DNA of 15,384 nt from CAIWTU01 sp035686205 (GCA_035686205.1 DASRZQ010000047.1:1-15384), one strand, 5' to 3'; positions 1 to 7,269 are shown, numbered from the stretch's first letter. The notes: a model not told the origin generated them from the letters alone. Translations and numbers: made by a program.

Positions 1-2
1 GG

Positions 3-593
3 GGAGCATACGTCGGTCTTTTCGGTCATGACCTTTACACTCTTGTATCAGGCGGCTTCAGCTTCGGCTCGCTGAATATAAACGACGAGGCACAGAGGGC
101 GCTCAACATGGCCGGAGCGGATACGGCGGGCTTTTATTCCAAATTCAATCTCACGCTCTCCGCAAATCTTGAGCTCACCGGTAAACTGTCCGCCAAGGCT
201 TCGTTCAAACTGCAACAGGTCCTTTCTGGAAACAACCTTGATTCATCCGAGCAGTTTTTCATATCGGGGACATCAGGCGTGAGGGCATATACGGAAAGCG
301 TCGGCTTTGATAACGGCACCCTGGTAAATGTCGAATTGAGATATGAGCTGCCGACATTGTTCGATATCAGGAATTCAGTGGGGCTGTTTTTTGACAACGG
401 CTGGGCATATGCGGAAAACGGCAACTACACCGCCAATAACAGCTTCGTTCTGAATGACGCAGGCGTGGGATACTACATTGCTTTCAAACAGCTGTTCTGC
501 AACGTTCAACTGGCGCAGCCAATAGGAAAAACCGGCGGTGTAAATGATCCCGGAACACGCTTTTTAATACAATTCGGCGCGGCATTCTTATAA
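3..593 (+). CDS. TpsB/ShlB/FhaC-type two-partner secretion outer-membrane transporter, C-terminal part
   Basis: This gene is cut by the left edge; the frame is open from base 3 and 196 residues remain. It resembles the C-terminal beta-barrel of ShlB/FhaC/HecB transporters, which move large TpsA exoproteins across the outer membrane. The clearest signature is the stretch around bases 237-350, reading SSEQFFISGTSGVRAYTES then a GT-LVNVELRYELP segment. This fits the family's 'E.f.lGG..svRGY...GD.G....ElR' pattern, the conserved strand and loop 6 region (VRGY becomes VRAY here). Alternating hydrophobic residues and the aromatic- and glycine-rich ending (LIQFGAAFL) fit terminal barrel strands, although the last residue is Leu rather than the usual Phe. 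The ATG at 108 is an internal Met, not the start. No TpsA exoprotein gene follows; a TonB gene comes next. The POTRA domains, if present, lie outside the window. Confidence 0.8.
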   Translation, partial: GAYVGLFGHDLYTLVSGGFSFGSLNINDEAQRALNMAGADTAGFYSKFNLTLSANLELTGKLSAKASFKLQQVLSGNNLDSSEQFFISGTSGVRAYTESVGFDNGTLVNVELRYELPTLFDIRNSVGLFFDNGWAYAENGNYTANNSFVLNDAGVGYYIAFKQLFCNVQLAQPIGKTGGVNDPGTRFLIQFGAAFL

Positions 594-807
594 ATGGATA
601 TCGCGCATTTACAACTACCTGAATCCGTGGCGTCTGAACGCCGAGAGAGCGGAATGCCATGGATCAACGGCGCTGATGTAGACACGTACCTTATAAACAG
701 GTTGAACTTTATTTTATCAGGTGTATTGGACCAGGATATTTCAGTAAGTATGTCCGCGGCGGTCCATGCCAGTCAATAGCACCATGCTGTAAATAGAGGA
801 GGAGATA
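594..807 (+). other. Gap between the transporter and tonB; doubtful 61-codon ORF
   Basis: A 61-codon ORF (594-779) starts directly after the TAA stop of the transporter gene. It has no Shine-Dalgarno sequence of its own, and its peptide resembles nothing I recognise. Translational coupling is possible but I do not count it as a gene. A weak promoter-like pair (TTGAAC at 702, TATTGG at 724, spacer 16) could serve tonB. Confidence 0.25.
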
Positions 808-1548
808 GTGTCGAATGGTCATGGAGAATTCCGTTTTTACCACTGTCTCTCGGTTTCCTTGCTGCTGCACGCAGGCATCATTCTGCCTTTTGTTCTGATC
901 AGCTTTCACAGACCGGCTCCGCACAAGTGCTCAATGCTTCAGATTGAACTCTTCGGCGTGATTTCGGACCGACAGATAGAAGAAAAAAGGCGGCGGCAGA
1001 CAACCCCACGTCGGCCACAGACACGGCAGGCGAGCAAACCTCTGCAGCCCCCCGATACTCACAAAACCTCATCAACAGAAAATCCGGTCAGGGCAGAAAA
1101 AACGGAGGACAAGCCAAAACCGGCTGAACATAATATTCAGCCGACAACAGCGTCTCCGGCGTCTCTTCCGGCTGTTGCCGGCACGGCTGGCACGGAAAGG
1201 ATTCAGCAAAGGCAACAAACCATCAATTCCGGGACGGAGCAGGAAGCGGACAAGATCAGGAAATACGCGGTGAGGCTGGTAAAACAGGTTCGAAGCAATC
1301 TCGCATATCCTCAGGAAATGAGGAAAAGCGGTATTGAAGCTGTTTCCAGGATTGCGTTTATCGTGACGAAATCCGGTGATATCAAGAAGGATTCCCTGAA
1401 GGTAATAAAGAGCAGCGGCTATTCCGCCATGGATTCCAGCGCCTTGAAGTCGGCGCTTGCCAGTGAGCCGTTTGAAAAGCCTCCTAAAGAAGATTTCAAA
1501 GTCTCTTTTGACGTGTCGTTTACGGTTAATATGGCGCAGGCACGGTAA
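808..1548 (+). CDS. TonB-family energy transducer
   Basis: This 246-residue protein has the TonB layout. A short cytoplasmic N-terminus is followed by one membrane anchor (about residues 12-33), then a long hydrophilic linker rich in Pro, Lys, Arg, Gln and Thr (about 55-145) that would span the periplasm. It ends in a TonB C-terminal domain (about 150-242), where a YP motif (LAYPQEMRKSGIEA) and the following strands match the family. TonB proteins carry proton-motive energy from ExbB/ExbD to outer-membrane receptors. The start is GTG at 808, preceded by a strong AGAGGAGGAG at 795-804. No ExbB/ExbD or TonB-dependent receptor lies in the window, so the partner is unknown. The gene follows a two-partner-secretion barrel, which does not normally need TonB, so the adjacency may be incidental. 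Confidence 0.85.
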   Translation: MSNGHGEFRFYHCLSVSLLLHAGIILPFVLISFHRPAPHKCSMLQIELFGVISDRQIEEKRRRQTTPRRPQTRQASKPLQPPDTHKTSSTENPVRAEKTEDKPKPAEHNIQPTTASPASLPAVAGTAGTERIQQRQQTINSGTEQEADKIRKYAVRLVKQVRSNLAYPQEMRKSGIEAVSRIAFIVTKSGDIKKDSLKVIKSSGYSAMDSSALKSALASEPFEKPPKEDFKVSFDVSFTVNMAQAR

Positions 1549-1646
1549 TTTGCAGCTTCTGCGTGTGTAAGATTTTCACTAACATTTCGAATGAGGCGCC
1601 GGTTCCCCCTCTTCCTGCAGCAATCCCTGATGGCTCGTGACTGAAT

Positions 1647-2555
1647 TCAATCTTCAACCTCGTCCGTAAAGGAGCCGGGTGAACGGTGCAGTTCCATGCC
1701 GGTTACGGGGTCAATGCGCTGCTTTCCGACACGTACCACGGCCACATGCTCGGGAAAGCCCCAAGGAGTGACCAGCTCCAACCCGTCCGGCAAGATCCGC
1801 CTCACCACGGCGGCCGAGAGGAGAAACCCCTCCAGACCGATCAGGCCTGCAAGACAACCCGGCTCCGCATTTTTCAAACCATAGACCGGCTTCTGCCCTT
1901 TGTAGACGCGAAGGGTCCCCGCTCCGTTGAAATAGCTGGCAAAAAGGTTCTGACGCCGGTCGGCCCTTGCCTCCGGCGATCGCCTGAGCACCCGATCGGC
2001 AACCGTGAGAAGGCGCAGCCGCACGCGCGGGTCATGCCGCCACGGCCCCAGCAGATGCGCGAGTTCCCGACCTCGCTGAAGCGCGACAATGGAATCGGGC
2101 CGCAGAAGCTCAACTTCCCATTCCTTGAGGGCGCCGCCCCCGGATTCCTCAGCAACCAGCCCCGAGGTATCGATGTAGACGGTGCAGGCCCCCCTGGACA
2201 GGGCAAGGTCGCGCAGCATGCGCACACCTGTCAGCACCTGCAGCATATGCCCCCGAGGCGATGTGCTGCCGACGAAAAAAGCTGACCGGTCCACCGGCGC
2301 GGCGGGCTCACCCGTCACGGCAACCAGGTTCAGCGTGCCCGGAATTCCCAGGCTCGATTGCCCCAGGTCCGCGTCCAGCCAGGCCGCGGTCTTTCCCCTG
2401 CTGCACGCCTTCTCAACCAGCCACCGGGCCAGGGTGCTTTTCCCGGCGTCCGCTGCCCCCACGATCATTACGGTGCCGCCATGAGCTGCGGGGTCGAGTT
2501 CCAGCCACTCATCCGGCGCTTTGAAGTCAGCCGGCAAAGGAGGCAATTTGTCCAT
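1647..2555 (-). CDS. Clp1/Grc3-like P-loop protein, putative polynucleotide 5'-hydroxyl kinase
   Basis: The protein has 302 residues. A Walker A motif GAADAGKST sits at residues 33-41, followed by AAWLDADLGQSS (57-68), FVGSTSPRGH (94-103) and a Walker B-like strand CTVYIDTSGLV (124-134). This order, especially the D-x-D-x-GQ segment and the 'F.G..SP.gh' segment, is that of the Clp1/Grc3/NOL9 family of RNA 5'-kinases. The reaction would be ATP-dependent phosphorylation of a 5'-OH nucleic-acid end. The nucleic-acid target of bacterial members is not known to me. I chose the ATG at 2555 because GGGAGG lies eight bases upstream; a longer frame reaching 2624 has no ribosome-binding site. GC content is clearly higher than in the flanking genes. 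The gene converges with tonB and diverges from the gene at 2792. Family assignment is fairly secure; activity is inferred. Confidence 0.75.
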   Translation of the reverse strand: MDKLPPLPADFKAPDEWLELDPAAHGGTVMIVGAADAGKSTLARWLVEKACSRGKTAAWLDADLGQSSLGIPGTLNLVAVTGEPAAPVDRSAFFVGSTSPRGHMLQVLTGVRMLRDLALSRGACTVYIDTSGLVAEESGGGALKEWEVELLRPDSIVALQRGRELAHLLGPWRHDPRVRLRLLTVADRVLRRSPEARADRRQNLFASYFNGAGTLRVYKGQKPVYGLKNAEPGCLAGLIGLEGFLLSAAVVRRILPDGLELVTPWGFPEHVAVVRVGKQRIDPVTGMELHRSPGSFTDEVED

Positions 2556-2791
2556 CGCCGCACCTCCCTTCTTCTTTAATTGTAACCCTGCTAAAGACTT
2601 ATAAAAGAACAAACAAAAGCCCATGGGGGCCGGACTGCATTCTTAAAGAAATGAAATTTGGGTCAACTGCAAGTACATAGGCATATTCCTGATTGCAGAA
2701 ATACTTGTCCTGACGAGGGCATAATTCTGTAAAAAAATTGTCCTTGCAAAGAAACCATGACATTGTTTACCGTATTATCAGGAGAATGAGT
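2556..2791. other. Divergent intergenic region
   Basis: This 236-base gap separates the Clp1-like gene (minus) and the gene at 2792 (plus) and should hold both promoters. I found no convincing -35/-10 pair on either strand and no strong hairpin. The frame of the right-hand gene stays open back to a TTG at 2738, but no Shine-Dalgarno sequence supports that start. Confidence 0.4.
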
Positions 2792-3250
2792 GTGGAAAAG
2801 CTGAGGGAAATAGCTTCTAAAAAGGTTATCGCCGTGGCTCAGAGGGCTTCGGAAAGAGCGGTGTTCCGCGATAACATGCACAACTTCTGGAGCGCCGTGT
2901 TCCATAGTTACCTGATAATAGATGAACGGTTCCAGTCGATATCATATCTTTTTCCGGGCGTGAAGAAAGTCATCCATTCAAGTGAGATAATGCCCGGCGA
3001 CATACTCGTCAGCGATTTCCACAGCGGCATGAACTTCGGATTCCTGGACGGCGGGCTTTCCCCGGTGAAGATCAGGGTCCTGGGGAGTGACGGCGATCTG
3101 ATAACCGGAGAGGTGCTGAGCGTTGGAATTGGAGATATCACGAGCATGCGCTACGTTGGGAAGACCGGGAACTTCAGGAACGAAATATGGTATTTCGTAT
3201 CACACAAATTCACCGTCGTCGAAGGATTCAAGCGACAAGAGCGTAAATAG
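2792..3250 (+). CDS. Protein of unknown function (about 152 residues)
   Basis: I do not recognise the family. The start is placed at GTG 2792 because AGGAG (2780-2784) is seven bases upstream. ATG 2786 is in frame but only one base from that site, and TTG 2738 has no ribosome-binding site. The N-terminal third is helical and charged (EKLREIASKK, AQRASERAVFRD). The remainder looks beta-rich, with segments such as SSEIMPGDILVSDF, NFGFLDGGLSPVKIRV and GEVLSVGIGDI. The PGDILVSD turn resembles small barrel or 'hammerhead'-like folds, but that is only an impression. There is no signal peptide, membrane segment or cysteine cluster. The codon pattern and good ribosome-binding site suggest a real gene. 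It converges with the SseB-like gene across 64 bases with no obvious terminator. Confidence 0.6.
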   Translation: MEKLREIASKKVIAVAQRASERAVFRDNMHNFWSAVFHSYLIIDERFQSISYLFPGVKKVIHSSEIMPGDILVSDFHSGMNFGFLDGGLSPVKIRVLGSDGDLITGEVLSVGIGDITSMRYVGKTGNFRNEIWYFVSHKFTVVEGFKRQERK

Positions 3251-3314
3251 GCAGCGTGGATTACTCTACGATGATTATTTTGCGCGATCCCGTGATGTCT
3301 CTCCCCTTCTCGTA

Positions 3315-3740
3315 TTAATACTTTATTTTGTATTCTTTGACGCCGAACCGATAGAGGATCTGTTGGAGGCCGTCCGGCGGGAGTTCAAAACCCATGTGCC
3401 AGCCGGGATTCAGCGCAAGCCCGACATTCTCCGGAGCTTCCAGCAGAAACCGGTCCGCATCCACCTCTGCCGTGAATCCGTAATCGGGGTACATTGAAGA
3501 TGCCCCCTTCGCCAGTTCAAGGCTGGTGAATGCCACAAGAACGTTGAATCCCATGGCCGAGGTTATCACCAGCGGCTTAAAATTCATATCGGGAGCCGTA
3601 ATGTCCGCATCTCTGTTGGATGGTATTACCAACTTGGAATCAATCAAAATACCCAGAAAATCGATGATGGAAATTTGTTTACTGTACAATGCGACCAACT
3701 TCTCTTCAAGCGGGTTGTTCGGTTTGAATCCATTTGTCAT
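3315..3740 (-). CDS. SseB-like domain protein
   Basis: This is a 141-residue soluble protein. Residues 55-125 match the SseB N-terminal domain pattern: KPLVITSAMGFNVLVAFTS, then ADRFLLEAPENVG and LALNPGW, then a PPDGLQQIL helix. In other bacteria this domain occurs in enhanced-serine-sensitivity protein B and in many small stand-alone proteins. Its molecular role is unclear, so no function is assigned. The ATG at 3740 is chosen because AAAGGA lies ten bases upstream; an in-frame TTG at 3764 has no such support. There is no signal peptide. A possible promoter lies at 3883-3911 on the same strand. The C-terminal SseB domain is missing, as in many short family members. Confidence 0.65.
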   Translation of the reverse strand: MTNGFKPNNPLEEKLVALYSKQISIIDFLGILIDSKLVIPSNRDADITAPDMNFKPLVITSAMGFNVLVAFTSLELAKGASSMYPDYGFTAEVDADRFLLEAPENVGLALNPGWHMGFELPPDGLQQILYRFGVKEYKIKY

Positions 3741-3882
3741 GCAAGTATTGTCCTTTCGGTTCAAATTCGTTGCATTTCACCGGTTAGCCGCACGGGGCTT
3801 TCGCACTCGGTCGGTACTGAAAAATTTCTTCCGGCTTTTCAGATGATTTTCGTTATGAACTTACATATACAACGGCCGCGCT

Positions 3883-3911
3883 AATATGTTGGGTAAACAT
3901 AAATATGTCAA
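3883..3911 (-). promoter_or_regulatory. Candidate sigma70 promoter for the SseB-like gene
   Basis: On the minus strand a perfect TTGACA (plus-strand TGTCAA, 3906-3911) is followed after 17 bases by CATATT (plus-strand AATATG, 3883-3888). The predicted leader is about 135 bases. An ATGTT/AACAT inverted repeat lies within the spacer region. Confidence 0.4.
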
Positions 3912-4031
3912 GATAAATAATCTATCGGCCGATATCCAATCCTTAATACATTTTTTGCAGGGGTCTTTGTTGAAGAGAGACATCAATTATTTCATCTGAT
4001 TGGAATCAATCTCCCGCTTCCATCATAAACT

Positions 4032-4125
4032 CCCTCCCCTTCAAGGGAGAGAGTCGGGGTGAAGATGGGTTTCTCTGCATCAAAACATCCCATCACCCTC
4101 CTGGCCTTACCCTTGAAGGGGGAGG
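4032..4125. repeat. Large imperfect inverted repeat, possible interspersed element
   Basis: The left arm (4032-4069) and right arm (4089-4125) are imperfect reverse complements around a loop of about 19 bases. They share the cores CCCTTCAAGGG and TGATGGG/GATGGG and a run of C/G-rich tracts. Each arm also contains its own small palindrome, CCCTT-N-AAGGG. The composition (CTCCCTCCCC... and ...GGGGGAGG) differs from the AT-rich surroundings. This fits a REP- or MITE-like repeat, but only one copy is in the window, so repetition elsewhere is not shown. Confidence 0.6.
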
Positions 4126-4310
4126 AATATTTGTTGGGGGAGATTAGTATTACTCAGATTATTTCATGCATTTTTCATCGAGATTTGCATAATTACATGG
4201 ACGCCCCTCTTGAAGCCTTCCGAACATCGGCGTTTTTCATTATGCACGGGGTATTATGTACACTGTATACTAATTTTTCCTGCAAAATGTTCATTAACAT
4301 TGACTTTCGA

Positions 4311-4339
4311 TTGACGGCAGTCGACGACATTGATACACT
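4311..4339 (+). promoter_or_regulatory. Candidate sigma70 promoter for the FolE2-like gene
   Basis: TTGACG (4311-4316) and TACACT (4334-4339) are separated by 17 bases. Transcription would start near 4346 and give a leader of about 145 bases. Evidence is consensus match only. Confidence 0.35.
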
Positions 4340-4491
4340 TACAACAATCTGACTGAAAATTGGCAACAATTTGCTCAATGTCCTTCACGCACCCGACACT
4401 GTTCACATCCGGCGGAAGCTTAACGAGCAATCGTCACGGTTCGACGCGTTGATTCAAGGCCGTTCCGGATACAAAGCCCAAGGAGGCAACC

Positions 4492-5265
4492 ATGGACAAT
4501 GAAAAACGATTCATGCAGGATGTCGGTTTGACTGATTTACCCTTTCCCATGAAGGTGTTGTCCAGGGATTTCAGGGAAGGGCAGCACACAATCGCCAATA
4601 TTTCCATAATCGCTCGTATCATGCATGAATTCGAGGCGAGCTGGATCGACAAATTCATTCAGATCATTCATAAGCACCAGGGTTACATCGGAACGGAAAC
4701 ACTCAAGACCAATGTACTGGATTACATTAAAGAGCTGAACGCCACCAAGGTTAAGGTGGACTTCAACTACCCGTTTTTTGCCGAAAAAACAACACCGGTG
4801 TCAAAGGAAAAATGCCTTGTCAGATATGCCTGCACCTATAGCGCCAGTGTTGCCAGAAGCGATCTGACTCCGCAGATTTCATTGAAGATCAGCGTCCCCT
4901 GTATTACTACGTACCCGTCATCAACTCCGGACAAACCTGGCGGTCTGTTCGGTCAGATAAGTACGGTCGATATCGATGTCCAGTCTCACAAAGACATATT
5001 TCCCGAGGATCTTATTGATATTGTGGACAGACATGCTCTTATGCCCGTCTATTCATTCCTTACGGAAGAGGACCAGGCTTACGTAATCCGGAAAATTCAT
5101 TCCGACAAGAAAACCAGCGTAGTCATGTTGGATGAAATAAAGGAAGATCTTGCCGCCATAAGCAAAATCGAGGGTTATACGGTTACCAGCAAAAATTTCG
5201 GCATGCTACACTCTTACAGTACACTTATCGGTACGTCGAAGAGCATGTGGATTCCGTTGAGCTGA
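4492..5265 (+). CDS. FolE2/MptA-family protein, probably catalytically inactive (GTP cyclohydrolase IB-like)
   Basis: The 257-residue protein aligns along its length with GTP cyclohydrolase IB (FolE2), which converts GTP to dihydroneopterin triphosphate for folate and queuosine synthesis. Matches include the N-terminal DVGLTDLPFPMKVL, GQHTIANISI, the YPFFAEKTTPVS segment, LKISVP, and the C-terminal TVTSKNFGMLHSYS, which corresponds to the family's VE.ENFESIHNHSAYA. The metal-binding core is altered. The CPCSKEIS motif reads as TYPSSTPDK (residues 140-148), so both cysteines are gone. The HNQRS histidine position is Phe153, and the acidic residue of the DEKYV segment is Gln195. Of the C-terminal HNH histidines, His240 remains and the second is Tyr242. 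The start is supported by AAGGAGG seven bases upstream. The length and frame are intact, so this is a diverged protein and not a decayed gene. A regulatory or scaffold role is inference. The NuoC-like gene follows 82 bases downstream. Confidence 0.75.
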   Translation: MDNEKRFMQDVGLTDLPFPMKVLSRDFREGQHTIANISIIARIMHEFEASWIDKFIQIIHKHQGYIGTETLKTNVLDYIKELNATKVKVDFNYPFFAEKTTPVSKEKCLVRYACTYSASVARSDLTPQISLKISVPCITTYPSSTPDKPGGLFGQISTVDIDVQSHKDIFPEDLIDIVDRHALMPVYSFLTEEDQAYVIRKIHSDKKTSVVMLDEIKEDLAAISKIEGYTVTSKNFGMLHSYSTLIGTSKSMWIPLS

Positions 5266-5347
5266 CAGGCTGCTCCGACTGATATGGAAGCCCGGTTTAG
5301 CCGCGGGAACGAAAAATCAGACGGACCGACAAAGAAGGAGGTTGTTT

Positions 5348-5752
5348 ATGAAGGTTAGCACTCAGGTAGTATCAGATGAAAACACCGTGACGATTTCCCC
5401 TGGCGATATTATCAGTCAGGCAAGGAATCTCAAGTATGAAGGCTTCCGATTAGTTACCTTGTCATCTGTGGACCTGGGTGACAGCATCTGTTTGCTGTAT
5501 CATCTGGACAAAGATCTGCAACTCATAAATCTGAGGGTAGATGTTCCCAAGGGCAAAAAAGTGCCGAGTATCGCTTCGGTGTATTCCAGCGCTTTTCTCG
5601 TGGAGAACGAAATAAAGGAGCACTTCGGAGTTGATTTCGACGGGTTGCCGCTCGATTTCGAGGGAATGCTGTACCTTGACGAGGAGGTCCAGAAGACCCC
5701 TTTCTGCAAGTTGGGAATAACCAGACAGGATAAACAGAACGGGGAACCTTAG
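5348..5752 (+). CDS. Stand-alone NuoC/EchD-like 30-kDa subunit domain protein
   Basis: The protein has 134 residues. Residues 33-62 (FRLVTLSSVDLGDSICLLYHLD) and 72-110 resemble the respiratory-chain 30-kDa subunit family (NuoC, HycE N-terminus, EchD). The diagnostic stretch is VPSIASVYSSAFLVENEIKE followed by HFGVDFDGL (72-100), compared with the family pattern 'vpSi...w..A...ErEi.DlFGi.F.Gh'. Such subunits normally sit beside the NiFe/quinone module of complex I or energy-converting hydrogenases. No other complex subunit is present here. The ATG at 5348 has AGGAGG six bases upstream; a TTG two codons earlier is unlikely. It is probably co-transcribed with the FolE2-like gene, since no terminator is evident in the 82-base gap. 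Its partner complex is unknown. Confidence 0.65.
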   Translation: MKVSTQVVSDENTVTISPGDIISQARNLKYEGFRLVTLSSVDLGDSICLLYHLDKDLQLINLRVDVPKGKKVPSIASVYSSAFLVENEIKEHFGVDFDGLPLDFEGMLYLDEEVQKTPFCKLGITRQDKQNGEP

Positions 5753-5805
5753 ATAATTTGTTCAGTCAACGGCTAATAGAAACAAATGCTTAATACATCA
5801 GTACC

Positions 5806-5985
5806 TTAGCTTCCCAGTATCCTGTCTTTAATTTTTGCGTAAATCGAATCAGGGATTATCATTTTTGACTTTGACCGGCCTTTTCCCGTATACAGCCTGA
5901 CTTTGCCGAGAAGTTCTCTCGCGACAGCTTCGTCTTCAATCCATAAGACTGAAATTATAATATCGTCTGTATGAAGATTTTCCAT
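5806..5985 (-). CDS. Small protein of unknown function (59 residues)
   Basis: The ATG at 5985 is preceded by GGAGGGCGG, a strong ribosome-binding site, which favours this start over longer in-frame options reaching 6144. The peptide is acidic at the N-terminus (MENLHTDDIIISVLWIEDEAVARELL). The second half is basic, with a KGRSKSK patch and an ending of PDSIYAKIKDRILGS. There is no signal peptide or cysteine. The helix-rich basic C-terminus could bind nucleic acid or a partner protein, but I do not recognise a family. The gene converges with the NuoC-like gene. Confidence 0.5.
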   Translation of the reverse strand: MENLHTDDIIISVLWIEDEAVARELLGKVRLYTGKGRSKSKMIIPDSIYAKIKDRILGS

Positions 5986-6452
5986 GCCGCCCTCCAAAAC
6001 TTTTAACATCAATACATGCCATATACGTATACAATACAATTTGGTTACATTTATGTGAGCAAAATGCGTTCCTTTTTGAAAAGAGGATGGATCTAATCCT
6101 GCCAAAATGACAAAAGCAGCCGATAATATTAAACATTTTTCCACATTTGTTTTTCATTGTAGTTAAACATTCATTATTCTTTGTCTGAAATGGTGCAGCG
6201 GATTGCTCATATGCGGCGAAAAACGGGTTGTCGGGTTGTTTATTTTTGAACAAACCGCTCAGGCGGCCCACAGCTCCACCCCGTCGAGCCGGTTTGGAAG
6301 AGGTTGGGACTATCAGGCGCTTCAACATGCTTTGAAAAACCCATTGCGGCTCTTCTTTATTTATGTTCTATGGGGGCATAACCTGGGGATTTAATTATCC
6401 GAGGGCTGACTGTAATCCGTCTGTAATCAATGCGAAAGGAGCAAGATTTTAT
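5986..6452. other. Non-coding stretch between divergent genes
   Basis: The stretch is 467 bases. The left half is AT-rich and includes a GTATACGTATAT-like palindromic tract near 6021-6035. The right half is richer in GC. ORFs cross it on both strands, but none has a ribosome-binding site or protein-like composition. A partial inverted repeat (GGTTGTT with AACAAACC, about 6233-6263) is present. I see no RNA gene or convincing promoter here. Confidence 0.4.
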
Positions 6453-7073
6453 ATGGCTGATAAATCATTCGAAAAACCATGGAAACTGCTGCGTTCCGAA
6501 CACGGTCCCGAGTTGCCCGTTTTCAAGGTGCGTTACGACTGGCTGGAGAATCCCCGCAATGCCAGCGTCCTGAAAGCAGTGGTGCTGGATTTTCCCGACT
6601 GGGTCAGCATTGCCGCCATCACCGCCGACAACCGCATCGTTACTGTCAGGCAGTACCGGTTCGGCGTCGCGCATTTCACTACAGAATTGCCTGCCGGACT
6701 GGTCCACCCCGGCGAAACCCACAGGGAAGCCGCCGAACGGGAACTCAGGGAAGAAACCGGTTATACCTCCCCGGACTGGGTATACCTGGGATGGGTCGAG
6801 CCCAACCCGGCCTATCAAAACAACCGGCTGCACCAGTGGCTGGCCAGGGATGCCCGGCAAACCCATGCCGCCCAACTGGATGCGGGTGAGGATGTGGCAG
6901 TCGAAACCCTTCTGCCTCAGGATATTCACAGGTACATACGGGAAGGCCGCCTGCGGCATTCGCTGGCGCTGTTATCCGTCGCCCGGGTGATGCCTTTATG
7001 GGATGCAACCGCAACGCGGCAGGATTTTTTCCCGGACCCGCTGAAACTTGACCAGGATGATGCCGCGTCATAG
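6453..7073 (+). CDS. Nudix hydrolase, probably ADP-ribose pyrophosphatase-like
   Basis: The protein has 206 residues and a complete Nudix box at 82-104: Gly82, Glu88, Arg96-Glu97-Leu98, Glu100-Glu101 and Gly103 are all in register (G-x5-E-x7-REUxEExGU). The preceding strands (VSIAAITADNRIVTVRQYRFG) and the ELPAGL segment before the box are typical of ADP-ribose pyrophosphatase (NudF/YffH-like) members. The metal-dependent reaction would split ADP-ribose or a related nucleoside diphosphate sugar into AMP and a sugar phosphate. The ATG at 6453 is chosen because AAAGGAG lies eleven bases upstream. The frame extends to 6363 but that peptide is unlike the family N-terminus. Substrate is inferred from overall resemblance only. 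Confidence 0.85.
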   Translation: MADKSFEKPWKLLRSEHGPELPVFKVRYDWLENPRNASVLKAVVLDFPDWVSIAAITADNRIVTVRQYRFGVAHFTTELPAGLVHPGETHREAAERELREETGYTSPDWVYLGWVEPNPAYQNNRLHQWLARDARQTHAAQLDAGEDVAVETLLPQDIHRYIREGRLRHSLALLSVARVMPLWDATATRQDFFPDPLKLDQDDAAS

Positions 7074-7237
7074 GGACTCGGGAAGACCGATTCAAGCCAA
7101 CCGGGGACACTCGGGACTTCAGGTGCCGCAACACATTCCGTTCGAAACCCGTTGCTCCCCCGGTTCCAGGGGACTTATCCCATATTGTCGGCAAATCAAT
7201 CCTGACACGGCAGACTTCCCTGCCGGGAAGCGGGAAG

Positions 7238-7262
7238 CCGGTTTTTACTTCAACAAAACCGG
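7238..7262. repeat. Perfect inverted repeat at the hydE promoter, possible operator
   Basis: CCGGTTTT (7238-7245) and AAAACCGG (7255-7262) are perfect reverse complements separated by nine bases. The repeat ends eight bases before the extended -10 element at 7270, so it covers the -35 region. That position is typical of a regulator-binding site. It could instead be an RNA hairpin ending the upstream unit, but there is no T-tract after it. Confidence 0.45.
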
Positions 7263-7269
7263 TATTCTC

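Larger units (their letters stand above)
3741..4491. other. Long non-coding stretch
   Basis: This 751-base AT-rich stretch lies between divergent genes. It contains a candidate minus-strand promoter for the SseB-like gene, a large inverted repeat (4032-4125) and a candidate plus-strand promoter for the FolE2-like gene. ORFs here, including one at 4059-4352 that reads through the inverted repeat, lack ribosome-binding sites and plausible protein composition. Nothing coding is supported. Confidence 0.5.

Noticed and set aside
1686..2579. Several plus-strand ORFs up to 199 codons opposite the Clp1-like gene
   Set aside because: They are antisense shadows of a GC-rich gene; none has a ribosome-binding site or protein-like motif, while the minus strand carries Walker motifs.
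4059..4352. A 97-codon plus-strand ORF
   Set aside because: It begins inside the inverted repeat, has no ribosome-binding site and its composition is not protein-like.
6203..6394. Short plus-strand ORF before the Nudix gene
   Set aside because: No ribosome-binding site and no recognisable protein; the region also stays open on the other strand without support.
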